From: an uncultured Clostridium sp.
GTDB lineage: Bacteria > Bacillota > Clostridia > Clostridiales > Clostridiaceae
Length of the DNA: 57,031 nucleotides
Direction of reading: 5' to 3'
NCBI GenBank assembly: GCA_934746015.1
Contig: CAKVEW010000018.1
Location: 1-57,031, forward strand
A program made the position numbers and the translations under genes. The notes under the pieces are model-generated. The model did not search any database, was not told where the DNA came from, and worked only from the letters and a program-made list of their open reading frames with translations. Below, piece by piece: positions 28,545 to 37,379 of this stretch (the first letter of the stretch is position 1; each line of letters begins with the position of its first letter).

Positions 28545-28688
28545 ATAATTAATAATGAATAATGAAAAATTATTGATGTAATTTGTACCAAATTACTTTA
28601 AATTTATTTTAGAAAAACTCCCTAAAAGGGAGTTTTCTCCTTAATTTTTTAATTTTTTAATTCTTTAATTTCTTAATTATTTTAACTT
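28545..28688. repeat. Terminator-bearing repeat (AGTAATTTGGT family, copy B)
   Basis: Contains a 10-bp stem AAAACTCCCT / AGGGAGTTTT (28614-28636) that ends the peptidase T transcript on the minus strand. Minus-strand AGTAATTTGGTACAAATTACA (28577-28597) and CATTATTCATTATTAATTATTCATT-like units follow in the same order as in copy A. The side next to peptidase T is a run of TTAATTTTT-type units. Only this core is conserved between copies. Confidence 0.65.
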
Positions 28689-28689
28689 T

Positions 28690-29922
28690 CTATTTTGCAT
28701 CAGAAAGTTTTCCATAGCGTTTTACTATATTAATAATTACTTCTACTGCTTTTTCCATAGATTCAATTGGAACATATTCATATTTGCCATGGAAGTTTTC
28801 TCCACCTGCAAATATATTTGGAGTTGGTAATCCCATAAATGATAATCTTGCACCATCTGTTCCTCCACGAATTGGTCTAATATTAGGAGTTATATTTGCT
28901 TCTATCATAGCTTCATTAGCATTATCTACTATATGCATAAGAGGCTCTATTTTTTCTTTCATATTTCTATATTGGTCCTTAATTTCAACAACTACAGTGC
29001 CTTCACCATATTTATTATTTAATTCTTTTTCAATTTCTTTCATCTTATTTTTTCTTGCTTCAAAAGTATCTGTAAAGAAATCTCTTATAATATAGCTTAA
29101 TGTTGAATTTTCTACTGTAGCATTTATATCTGTAAGATGATAAAAGCCTTCATATCTTTCTGTTTTTTCAGGAACTTCATCTAGTGGCAAACTATTAATA
29201 AATTCATTTGCTACCATAATTGAGCTTAACATCTTATTTTTTGCATAGCCTGGATGAACATTAACTCCTGTAATTTTCACTTTCACACCTGCAGCATTAA
29301 AATTTTCAAATTCTAATTCTCCTATTCTTCCTCCGTCCATAGTGTATGCAAAGTCTGCTCCAAAGCCTTCTACATCAAAATGATCTGCTCCTTCACCTAT
29401 TTCTTCATCAGGTGTAAAGCCAATTTTTACATCTCCATGCTCTATTTCAGGATGGTTAATTAAGTATTCAACTGCTGTCATTATTTCTGCAAGACCTGCT
29501 TTATCATCAGCACCTAAAAGAGTTGTTCCATCAGTTGTAATTAACCTTTGTCCTATATATTGTTTTAATTCTGGTGAAAATTTTGGAGATAAAACTACAG
29601 AATCATTTAATTTAATATCCCCACCATCATAATTTTCAATTATTTTAGGATTTACATTTTCTCCACTATAATCAGGTGCAGTATCCATATGAGCTATAAA
29701 TCCTATGGAAGGTATATCTCTATCACAATTCTTTTCTAAGCTTGCATATACATATCCATCTTCACTTATTCTTGAATCCTTTAATCCTAATTCCTTTAAC
29801 TCATTACATAATATTTCAGCAAGTACCAATTGTCCTTTAGTACTTGGAGTTACCCTTGTTGTTTCATCAGATTTTGTATTAATCCTAACATATTCTAAAA
29901 ATCTTTCTTCTACTTTTTTCAT
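28690..29922 (-). CDS. pepT: Peptidase T (tripeptide aminopeptidase)
   Basis: A 410-aa M20 zinc aminopeptidase that removes the N-terminal residue of tripeptides. Zinc-site segments are HMDTAPDYSG, GADDKAGLAE and TPDEEIGEGADHF, with the dimerisation domain between (NVHPGYAKNKM) and GGTDGARLS near the end. The frame is open to an ATG at 29937, but the GGAG ribosome site lies inside that extension, seven bases before the ATG at 29922; the latter is the likely start. Monocistronic, ended by the hairpin in repeat copy B. Confidence 0.95.
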   Translation of the reverse strand: MKKVEERFLEYVRINTKSDETTRVTPSTKGQLVLAEILCNELKELGLKDSRISEDGYVYASLEKNCDRDIPSIGFIAHMDTAPDYSGENVNPKIIENYDGGDIKLNDSVVLSPKFSPELKQYIGQRLITTDGTTLLGADDKAGLAEIMTAVEYLINHPEIEHGDVKIGFTPDEEIGEGADHFDVEGFGADFAYTMDGGRIGELEFENFNAAGVKVKITGVNVHPGYAKNKMLSSIMVANEFINSLPLDEVPEKTERYEGFYHLTDINATVENSTLSYIIRDFFTDTFEARKNKMKEIEKELNNKYGEGTVVVEIKDQYRNMKEKIEPLMHIVDNANEAMIEANITPNIRPIRGGTDGARLSFMGLPTPNIFAGGENFHGKYEYVPIESMEKAVEVIINIVKRYGKLSDAK

Positions 29923-30112
29923 CGTGTCACTCTCCATTCTATATTGTTTTATTACTTATTTATATAAATTATACTTTTTAATAAAACAATAAGTTTTTAC
30001 ATTATTTATCTTATACTCTATATTTTAGCACAGTAATATATAATTATTGTATAAAATATTATAAAAAAGCATAAAATATATATGAAATTAATCCCTTTAA
30101 CTACTAAAACAT

Positions 30113-30165
30113 ATAAGGAGCTGCCTAAGCAGCTCCTTATTAATTTTACATTGTGCAACAGCACC
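30113..30165. repeat. GAGCTGC-type hairpin with conserved flank (copy 2)
   Basis: A 12-bp perfect stem (30113-30124 / 30129-30140) with loop CTAA lies after the CoA-disulfide reductase gene. On the minus strand it is preceded by GCTGTTGCACAATGTAAAAT, which matches the arm of the palindrome at 11991. The T tract is weak on both strands, so terminator strength is doubtful. The rest of the 267-base gap 29938-30204 is featureless AT-rich sequence. Confidence 0.6.
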
Positions 30166-30204
30166 TTTAATAATAGTATTATTGATATTTATTTAAATTT
30201 AATA

Positions 30205-31902
30205 TTATCTAAAGTTATATTTTGTAACTATACTTTCTCTATTTCCAGTTACATCATTATAATATTCATAGAAAGACAATCCTAAAAAACTACCTGTTAT
30301 ATTATAAATATTCTTATATCCAAGATTTTGTAATGCTAGAGTAGCATTATAGCTTCTTTGGCCAGTTCTACAATGTAAATAAACTGGGACATCCTTTGGT
30401 ATTTCATTAACTCTTTCTCTTAATTGACTTAATGGAATATTCTTTGCTCCCTTTATATGTCCATTTTCATATTCTCTAATTTCCCTTACATCTATAATAT
30501 AAGCATTACTTTCTACTAGCTCTCTTACCTTATCTACATTAACTTGCTTAAAATCACCATTTAGTAAATTTGATGCAATATATCCAGCATAATTTACAAC
30601 ATCCTTAGCTGTACTATATGGTGGTGCATAACAAAGTTCTAAATCCTTTAAATCTTCTACTGTTCCACCTAGTTTGATTAATGTAGCAACTATATCTACT
30701 CTCTTAGCTACATCACCCATACCTATTGCTTGAGCACCTAATACTTTTCCTGTTGGCACTTCAAATAATAATTTAAAGTGAAGTGGCTTTGAATCTGGCA
30801 TAATACCTACTTTATCATTTGTAATTAATCTTACAATATCATAATTTATATTCATATTTAATGCTTTAATTAGTCCTTCATTTAAACCAGTAGATGCTGC
30901 ATTATAATCAAATACTTTTATAGCTGAAGAGCCTATATATCCTTTATTTATTCCCTTCTTGCCATTAATATGATCTGCAACTGATCTTGCTTGTTTTAAT
31001 GCTGGACCAGCTAATGATAACTTTGTTGCACTATGAGCTAATGCATGATAAACTTCAATTGCATCACCAACTGCATATATATCATTATCACTAGTTTTAT
31101 AGTTACTATCTACTTTAATAGCTCCAGTAACTCCAATTTCAAGACCAGCATCCTTTGCTAAAGTAGTTTCTGGTGAAACTCCTATAGCCATTACTACAGC
31201 TTTTGCATTAATCTTTTTGCCAGAATTTAATACCACTTTATTTTCTTCAAAGCATTCTACCTTGTCATCTACTACTAAGTTTATTCCCTTATCATAAATT
31301 TCCTTATGTAATATTTGAACCATATCATAATCAAAAGGTTTTAATATTTGATTTAATGCTTCAATTAATGAAACATTATAACCAGCTTCTCTTAAGTTCT
31401 CAGCTGCTTCTACTCCAATAAAACCTCCACCAATCACTGCTACATCCTTAGTATTAAGTTCCTTAACAAATTTATTTAATTTATCTATATCTACAACATT
31501 TCTAATTGTAAATACATTTACTTTATCTATGCTAGGGATATTAGGTACTATAGGTTTTGCTCCTGGAGATAAGATTAACTTATCATAATTTTCTCTATAA
31601 GTTTCACCAGTTAAATAATTTTTAATTTCTATTTCCTTATTAACTTTATCTATAGAAATCACTTCACTATTTACTCTAGCTTCAATATTATATTGTGACT
31701 TAAACTTTTCTGGACTCATAAGAACTAACTTATCAACTTCATCAATTACTCCACTTAAATGATATGGAAGTGCACAGTTTGAAAATGAAACATGGGGTCC
31801 CTTTTCAAACATAATAATTTTATCCTCTTCACTTAGCCTTCTTAATCTTGCTGCTGCTGAAGCTCCACCTGCAACTCCACCAACTATTAATATTTTTTTC
31901 AT
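30205..31902 (-). CDS. CoA-disulfide reductase with C-terminal rhodanese domain
   Basis: A 565-aa FAD- and NAD(P)H-dependent reductase that reduces CoA disulfides or persulfides. The FAD-binding motif is VGGVAGGASAAARLRR; the single active-site Cys43 sits in SFSNCALPYH, the canonical position for CoADR rather than the CXXC of other reductases. GGGFIGVEAAENL binds the pyridine nucleotide. Residues about 455-555 form a rhodanese domain with Cys511 in LHCRTGQRSY. The two cysteines suggest sulfur transfer between the domains, as in the CoADR-RHD of Bacillus anthracis. Monocistronic; start ATG behind AGGAGGG. Confidence 0.94.
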   Translation of the reverse strand: MKKILIVGGVAGGASAAARLRRLSEEDKIIMFEKGPHVSFSNCALPYHLSGVIDEVDKLVLMSPEKFKSQYNIEARVNSEVISIDKVNKEIEIKNYLTGETYRENYDKLILSPGAKPIVPNIPSIDKVNVFTIRNVVDIDKLNKFVKELNTKDVAVIGGGFIGVEAAENLREAGYNVSLIEALNQILKPFDYDMVQILHKEIYDKGINLVVDDKVECFEENKVVLNSGKKINAKAVVMAIGVSPETTLAKDAGLEIGVTGAIKVDSNYKTSDNDIYAVGDAIEVYHALAHSATKLSLAGPALKQARSVADHINGKKGINKGYIGSSAIKVFDYNAASTGLNEGLIKALNMNINYDIVRLITNDKVGIMPDSKPLHFKLLFEVPTGKVLGAQAIGMGDVAKRVDIVATLIKLGGTVEDLKDLELCYAPPYSTAKDVVNYAGYIASNLLNGDFKQVNVDKVRELVESNAYIIDVREIREYENGHIKGAKNIPLSQLRERVNEIPKDVPVYLHCRTGQRSYNATLALQNLGYKNIYNITGSFLGLSFYEYYNDVTGNRESIVTKYNFR

Positions 31903-31920
31903 ACCAAAACCCTCCTATAT

Positions 31921-32061
31921 TAAGTTAAGAGTTAAGAACTAATAGTTAATAGTTATTGTAAAAACTTAGCAAGCTAAGGTTTCTTAATTTTTACATCTTC
32001 ACTCTTACTTATTTATTATCTCTTCACTCTTACTTCTTACTTCTTACTTCTTACCTATTAC
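31921..32061. repeat. Heptad-type tandem repeats flanking a terminator hairpin
   Basis: CTTAGC-AA-GCTAAG (31965-31978) with a T run on the minus strand ends the rhodanese gene. Left of it are AGTTAAG/TAGTTAA units (31923-31957); right of it are TTCTTAC/CACTCTTAC units (31999-32055). The two sides are roughly inverted. This is a third terminator flanked by short degenerate tandem units, like repeat copies A and B but different in sequence. Confidence 0.55.
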
Positions 32062-32382
32062 TTACTTTCTCTTGCTTCCAGCATAAGACCCTACCCCACC
32101 TGCAACATTTACAACATCGAAACCTAAACCTGTTAACTTATTACAAGCTCTAGCACTTCTTCCTCCTGATTGACAAACAATATGATATTCCTTATCTTTT
32201 TCTAAATATTTATCAGGATCTTCTAAAAGTTCTCCCATTGGTATGTTTTTTGCACTTTTAATACTACCACTTCTATATTCATAAGGTTCTCTTATATCTA
32301 TTAAATTAATCTTTCCAATTAAATTATCAATGTCATTAACATTTATAATCTTTCCTGTGTTTTTATTAAATAAGCCAAACAT
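32062..32382 (-). CDS. Single-domain rhodanese
   Basis: A 106-aa sulfurtransferase with the active-site loop CQSGGRS (Cys70) and conserved LIDIREPYEYRSGSI. No signal peptide, so cytoplasmic. Single-domain rhodaneses carry persulfide sulfur to various acceptors. It lies between two other rhodanese-domain genes, divergent from mnmH. The last residues (GSYAGSKRK) are basic. Confidence 0.93.
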   Translation of the reverse strand: MFGLFNKNTGKIINVNDIDNLIGKINLIDIREPYEYRSGSIKSAKNIPMGELLEDPDKYLEKDKEYHIVCQSGGRSARACNKLTGLGFDVVNVAGGVGSYAGSKRK

Positions 32383-32463
32383 CTTATCATCTCCTATGTA
32401 ATTTCTTTAGTAATTATATTTTAAATCATAATTAATAATTTTTATGTAACTAAGTCACAATAA

Positions 32464-32492
32464 TTGAAATATTTTTACTATTTATATATAAT
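32464..32492 (+). promoter_or_regulatory. Promoter of mnmH
   Basis: TTGAAA (32464-32469), 17-base spacer, TATAAT (32487-32492): a near-consensus housekeeping promoter 44 bases before the mnmH start. Confidence 0.75.
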
Positions 32493-32535
32493 TTTAATAT
32501 TGGAAAAATATTTTTTTAAATAGAAGGTAGAAATA

Positions 32536-33642
32536 ATGATAGATAAAAATTTGTATCAAACTAATGATTTTAAAAGTATAGTAATAAATGATATTCCATT
32601 AATAGATGTCCGTGCACCTATAGAATATGAAAAGGGTGCTTTCCCTAATAGTGTAAATATTCCTATATTAAACAATGAAGAAAGACATATAATCGGCATT
32701 TGTTATAAAGAAAAAGGAAATGAAGAAGCTACTAAGCTTGGTTATAATATAGTTTCTGGAAAAATTAAGGAAGATAGATTAAATTTATGGACAAACTTTA
32801 TAAAATCAAACCCCAATACTATAATTTATTGTTTTAGAGGTGGTTCAAGATCTAGAATAGCTCAAGAATGGATAAATGAAGAATTAAATATGAATACAAA
32901 AAGAATATTAGGAGGATATAAGGCTTTTCGTAATTACTTACTAGATTCCATGTCAAAAAAAAATCAAAATTATACTCCTATAGTCCTTACTGGATATACT
33001 GGTTCTGGAAAAACAAAACTATTAAAAGAAGTAAAAAATTCTATAGATTTAGAAGGAATTGCTAATCATAGAGGCTCTTCTTTTGGAGCTCATGTTAATC
33101 CACAGCCAACTCAAATAAACTTTGAAAACAATCTAGCCTATGATTTAATAAAAAAACAAAATAAAGGTTATAAGCACTTAGTTTTTGAAGATGAAGGAAA
33201 AAATATAGGTAAAAACTTTATTCCTCAAGAATTTTTTAATTACTTTCATTCAGGAAATATAGTTCTTTTATCTTCAAGCCTCGAAGAACGCATAGATAAC
33301 ACCTTAGATGAATATGTTATTGAATCTCAAGAGGAATATAGAAAAATATATGGATATGAAAATGCCTTGAGAGAATGGTTTAATTACATATATTCAAGTA
33401 TGGAAAGATTAAAAAAGAGATTAGGCGGAGATAAATTTAAAAAGGTTATAGATGAACTTGAATTTGCTTATAAGAACCAGCTATCTACAGGAAATATAGA
33501 TTATCACAAATACTGGATTGAATTATTTTTAAAGGAATATTATGATCCTCTTTATAAATATTCTTTAGAAAATGTAAAAAATAAAATTATTTTCAGTGGA
33601 AATTATAAAGAAGTAAAAGAATACTTAAATAATTTAAAATAA
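32536..33642 (+). CDS. mnmH: tRNA 2-selenouridine synthase
   Basis: A 368-aa enzyme (SelU/YbbB) that replaces sulfur by selenium at the 2-thiouridine wobble base of Lys, Glu and Gln tRNAs, using selenophosphate and a geranylated intermediate. The N-terminal rhodanese domain has Cys99 in YCFRGGSRS; a P-loop GYTGSGKT (153-160) starts the C-terminal domain. Length is normal. The start follows AGAAGG, a modest ribosome site. No selD lies in this window. It stands alone, ended by a strong bidirectional hairpin. Confidence 0.95.
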   Translation: MIDKNLYQTNDFKSIVINDIPLIDVRAPIEYEKGAFPNSVNIPILNNEERHIIGICYKEKGNEEATKLGYNIVSGKIKEDRLNLWTNFIKSNPNTIIYCFRGGSRSRIAQEWINEELNMNTKRILGGYKAFRNYLLDSMSKKNQNYTPIVLTGYTGSGKTKLLKEVKNSIDLEGIANHRGSSFGAHVNPQPTQINFENNLAYDLIKKQNKGYKHLVFEDEGKNIGKNFIPQEFFNYFHSGNIVLLSSSLEERIDNTLDEYVIESQEEYRKIYGYENALREWFNYIYSSMERLKKRLGGDKFKKVIDELEFAYKNQLSTGNIDYHKYWIELFLKEYYDPLYKYSLENVKNKIIFSGNYKEVKEYLNNLK

Positions 33643-33646
33643 AAAA

Positions 33647-33698
33647 TATGAAATAGTATATTGAATTTAATTTTGAAAAATCAATATACTATTTCATA
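33647..33698. terminator. Bidirectional terminator between mnmH and korB
   Basis: An 18-bp perfect stem (33647-33664 with 33681-33698) with a 16-base loop, A-rich on the left and T-rich on the right. It serves the convergent genes on both sides. Confidence 0.88.
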
Positions 33699-33732
33699 CT
33701 TTAATCTTCTTTTTATTTAAAAATAAAAAAAT

Positions 33733-34602
33733 CTAATTATATAGGAACTCATCAATTAGCTTTTCAGTATCTTTTACTTCCCACTTTCTATCTATTAAAT
33801 TAGCTCCATTCTTTAATACAGGATGTACTTCATGGTAACTTTCTTTGGAATCATTTTTATAAATTATACCTATTGGAATTCCTTCATCTCCAAATTCTTC
33901 TGCCTTCTTTAGTGCTTCATATTTATTAGTATAATCATAACTATCATCTAATTTATATATTCTATCCTTATACCATTTAAAAGTGTTTATCTTATTAAAA
34001 ATTACACATGGTTGCATTATATCTAATAAAGCATATCCCTTATGATTCATTGCTTCTTTAATCATGGATTTAAGATGCTCTTTATTAGCTGAAAAACTTC
34101 TTGCAACAAAGGTGGCTCCTGCACTTATTGCAATTGCTAATGGATTCATAGGTTCCATATATACCCCTTCAAATTGCATTGATGTAACTTGCCCTTTCCC
34201 TGTTGTTGGAGAGCCCTGCCCCTTTGTTAACCCATAAATTTGATTGTCGTGAACTAAATGAACCATATCTACATTTCTTCTAATACAATGTATAAAATGA
34301 TTTCCGCCTTCTCCATAGGAATCTCCATCACCACTGGTTACAATCACCTTTAGATTTTTATTAACCATTTTTATACCTTGTGCTGGAGGTAAGGCTCTTC
34401 CATGAAGGCCATTAAATCCATTAACCTTAAGATAATGTGGAGTTTTAGCTGCTTGCCCTATTCCAGATACTAATACTACATCTTCTGGCATTAAACTTAA
34501 TTCTGCTAGTGCTTCTTTTAAGGCTATTAAAATTCCAAAGTTCCCACAGCCTGGACACCATGCAATTTCATCATTACTTTTATAAATATTTAGGTCTAAC
34601 AT
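33733..34602 (-). CDS. korB: 2-oxoacid:ferredoxin oxidoreductase, beta subunit
   Basis: A 289-aa thiamine-diphosphate subunit. The N-terminal WCPGCGNFG carries iron-sulfur ligands, and GDGDSYGEGGNHF with DNQIYGLTKGQ is the thiamine-diphosphate-binding region. The enzyme decarboxylates a 2-oxoacid (2-oxoglutarate by closest resemblance) to an acyl-CoA, reducing ferredoxin. It overlaps korA by one base. Confidence 0.92.
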   Translation of the reverse strand: MLDLNIYKSNDEIAWCPGCGNFGILIALKEALAELSLMPEDVVLVSGIGQAAKTPHYLKVNGFNGLHGRALPPAQGIKMVNKNLKVIVTSGDGDSYGEGGNHFIHCIRRNVDMVHLVHDNQIYGLTKGQGSPTTGKGQVTSMQFEGVYMEPMNPLAIAISAGATFVARSFSANKEHLKSMIKEAMNHKGYALLDIMQPCVIFNKINTFKWYKDRIYKLDDSYDYTNKYEALKKAEEFGDEGIPIGIIYKNDSKESYHEVHPVLKNGANLIDRKWEVKDTEKLIDEFLYN

Positions 34603-36278
34603 TAAAACCCCTCCCTTCTTAATTTTTCAATAATTTCATTTCCAGTTATTTCTCTACCATCATATTTTAATATACTATTACTAATTAAAATTCCTGTTTC
34701 TTGAGTTATAAGTTTTCCTAGTTGACCTGTATAATTTTGTTCAACATTTATAATCTTCTTTGCTTTATTAGCATATAGTCTTAAATTATTCTTTGGAAGT
34801 GGATAAATATCTCCGAAGCTTAAGGAACCAACCTTTTTCCCTTGGTTATTCAACTCATCTACAGCATCTTTTAAAGCTCCATAAGTGGAACCAAAGCCTA
34901 CTAATAAAATTTCCAAATCTTCATTTCCTATAAATTCAGGTTCTTCCATTTCATCCTTAATTAATTGAAGTTTTTTCATTCTCTTTTCCATTTGAGCATT
35001 TCTTACATCTGAAGCTTCAGTAATATGAGCTTCTTCAGTATGCTCATCACTATCTACTAATACTGTTTTCCCTTTTGAATTCCCTGGTATCATTCTTGGA
35101 GATATACCATTTTCAGTAACCTTATATCTCTTATATTCTTCTTCTTCTAATTCTTCACCCTTATCTATATATCTTTCTATCTTAATATTACTTAAATCGT
35201 ATTTCGGAATTGTTATGTTGGCATCTGCCAAATACTGATCTGTTAATAAAATTACTAAAGTTTGATACTTTTCAGCTAAGTTTAATGCCTTTATAGTTTT
35301 ATAAAATCCATCTTCTGCGTTTCTTATACTTATTACAGCTCTAGGAAACTCTCCTTGTGCAGCAGTTAATAAAAAACTTAAGTCACTTTGTTCTGTTCTT
35401 GTTGGTAATCCTGTTGCTGGTCCTGGTCTTTGTGAGTCCAGAACTACCACTGGTGTTTCAGTTATACCTGCAAGTCCAAAAGCTTCTACCATAAGTGAAA
35501 CTCCACCCCCTGAGCTTCCAGTCATGGCCCTTGCACCAGCATAAGATGCTCCTATTGCAAAATTTATTGCTGCAATTTCATCCTCTGCCTGATCAACAAC
35601 AATTCCTATTTCAGTTTGTTTTTTAGCTAAATAAGTCATAACACTTGTTGCTGGTGTCATTGGATAAGCGGAATAAAAGTTTACACCTCCTGCAACTGCT
35701 CCTAATGCTATTGCATTATTTCCATTAATCAATATATCCTTAGATAAATCTCTTCCTTTAGCCTTATATTTTGAATCTACTAAATTATATCCAAGCTTAA
35801 CTGCTTCAATATTCTTATTTCTAATTTCCTCTGATAACTTATTACTAAAATACTTATCTATATCTTCTATTCCCAAAGAAAAATATTTCAGGATTACCCC
35901 TGCTGCTACTGAAGTAAAAGCTTTTGATAGACTAAGGCTCTTTGCTAATTCTAATAGTGGTAATTTTAATATTTTTTCATCATCAATCTTTATACCTTTA
36001 TCTGCTATAATTACCCCATCTTTTATAAGTCTTTCTTTATGATATATAACAGTATTTTCATCTAAGGCAAGTATTAAATCCAATTTATCTTTATGAGCAA
36101 ATACTCTATTTTCCCCAAACCTAATTTGTATAAAATTATGTCCTCCCCTTACTCTTGACATATAATCCTTGTTTGAAAATAAGTAAAATCCTGACTTTTT
36201 AATTACCTTTTCTAAAAAATCACTAATTGTATCAAGACCTTGTCCAGCACTTCCTCCAATTAATATATTGTACTCCAT
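34602..36278 (-). CDS. korA: 2-oxoacid:ferredoxin oxidoreductase, gamma-alpha fusion subunit
   Basis: A 558-aa fusion. Residues about 1-185 form the gamma domain (GGSAGQGLDTISDFLEKV, RVRGGHNF) and about 190-558 the alpha domain (AAGVNFYSAYPMTPATSVM, GSSGGGVSLM, RPGPATGLPTRTEQSD). Such two-subunit enzymes act on 2-oxoglutarate or branched 2-oxoacids and supply anaerobes with biosynthetic acyl-CoA. It begins only 38 bases after the 353-aa gene with no hairpin between, so read-through from the upstream operon is possible. Confidence 0.92.
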   Translation of the reverse strand: MEYNILIGGSAGQGLDTISDFLEKVIKKSGFYLFSNKDYMSRVRGGHNFIQIRFGENRVFAHKDKLDLILALDENTVIYHKERLIKDGVIIADKGIKIDDEKILKLPLLELAKSLSLSKAFTSVAAGVILKYFSLGIEDIDKYFSNKLSEEIRNKNIEAVKLGYNLVDSKYKAKGRDLSKDILINGNNAIALGAVAGGVNFYSAYPMTPATSVMTYLAKKQTEIGIVVDQAEDEIAAINFAIGASYAGARAMTGSSGGGVSLMVEAFGLAGITETPVVVLDSQRPGPATGLPTRTEQSDLSFLLTAAQGEFPRAVISIRNAEDGFYKTIKALNLAEKYQTLVILLTDQYLADANITIPKYDLSNIKIERYIDKGEELEEEEYKRYKVTENGISPRMIPGNSKGKTVLVDSDEHTEEAHITEASDVRNAQMEKRMKKLQLIKDEMEEPEFIGNEDLEILLVGFGSTYGALKDAVDELNNQGKKVGSLSFGDIYPLPKNNLRLYANKAKKIINVEQNYTGQLGKLITQETGILISNSILKYDGREITGNEIIEKLRREGF

Positions 36279-36316
36279 TTAATTCCCTCCTTTTATATTT
36301 ACTTATACTAAAAGAT

Positions 36317-37378
36317 TTATTTTTTTAATTCTAATATTTCCTTTTTATCTTTAGGATTATATGTTATTTCCTTATAATTTATATTAAAAGAATAATTATA
36401 TTTTAATAACTTTTCTAAAAATAAAGTAATCTTTCCATTTTTCTCAATTATATATATTTCTTTATTTTTTCCATCATCAATAAATTCTATTTTTTTAATG
36501 TTATCCTTAATGTTCCCTATATAAATTAATGGTTTAGAAAAGCTTTCTCCAAAATTTAAAGAATAGCAACCATGGATATTATTCTTACTTGTCCAAAGTA
36601 AATAAATAACATTGTCCAATTCAACAATTAAACAAGATGACAAACCTTCATCTTCACAAATACTAAACTCTCTTTGTTTATATTCATTTTTTTCTAAAGA
36701 GTTACGCTTGTATATTAATAATTTTTTTCCTTCCTCATTGATAATAAATAGGGAATGAATTTTAGTATCAGTTATAAAAAATGATGAATCTATATATGGA
36801 TGGTTTGAAATAAAAATAATTTTATTGTTATCCCAATTTTTATTCTTTATGTTATATGTTTTAAATATTATCTTGAACATATTAAAAGAAGTGCTAAGTA
36901 TTATTAAAACTATATTTTCTTTATCATGTAAAATCTTATAATTTATATCTATATCATTTTTTTCTTTATATATTATTGAGCTTTGAGAATTATTATTACG
37001 GAAATATATTGAAGTTGAGTCACTATCTAAAGTATAAAAATAAAATAATAATTTTTCTAATGAGATTCCTTTAATATTAATTGGAGTGATAAAGTTATGT
37101 TTAATATAAAAAAGACTTTTGTATTTCAAATTATCTTTTTTTAAAATAAACAAAATAATATTACCTATTAAGTCTTGATATAATAAATTAATATTTCTAT
37201 TACAATCTTCAAATATATAGAAATATTTAAGGCATCCTTTAGCTATAATTTTCTTATTAATTATTTTATTATTAAGTAATTCTTCACAAATAATTCCTAC
37301 CTTTTCTTTATAGTAAAACTTTAATAATTTTTTATCTTTAGTTCTTAATAAAAAATCATTACATTCTTTACTTTTCAT
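36317..37378 (-). CDS. Propeller-like protein, 353 aa (unrecognised)
   Basis: No family was recognised with confidence. The protein is rich in Lys, Asn and Ile, has no signal peptide or membrane segment, and shows repeated beta-strand blocks (NVIYLLWTSKNNIHGCYSLNFGE, KTILHSLFIINEEGKKLLIYKR regions) like the N-terminal blocks of the 615-aa protein three genes upstream. I infer a diverged beta-propeller. It starts one base after the YVTN-type gene's stop behind GGAGG, so it is the last gene of the four-gene operon. Possible spore-surface component, from context only. Confidence 0.6.
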   Translation of the reverse strand: MKSKECNDFLLRTKDKKLLKFYYKEKVGIICEELLNNKIINKKIIAKGCLKYFYIFEDCNRNINLLYQDLIGNIILFILKKDNLKYKSLFYIKHNFITPINIKGISLEKLLFYFYTLDSDSTSIYFRNNNSQSSIIYKEKNDIDINYKILHDKENIVLIILSTSFNMFKIIFKTYNIKNKNWDNNKIIFISNHPYIDSSFFITDTKIHSLFIINEEGKKLLIYKRNSLEKNEYKQREFSICEDEGLSSCLIVELDNVIYLLWTSKNNIHGCYSLNFGESFSKPLIYIGNIKDNIKKIEFIDDGKNKEIYIIEKNGKITLFLEKLLKYNYSFNINYKEITYNPKDKKEILELKK

Positions 37379-37379
37379 T

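Noticed and set aside
30082..30285. Plus-strand 67-codon ORF through the hairpin at 30113
   Set aside because: No ribosome site, crosses a terminator-like hairpin and overlaps the reductase gene end.
31996..32060. CRISPR-like tandem repeat
   Set aside because: Units are 7-9 bases, contiguous and without spacers; a simple degenerate tandem repeat.
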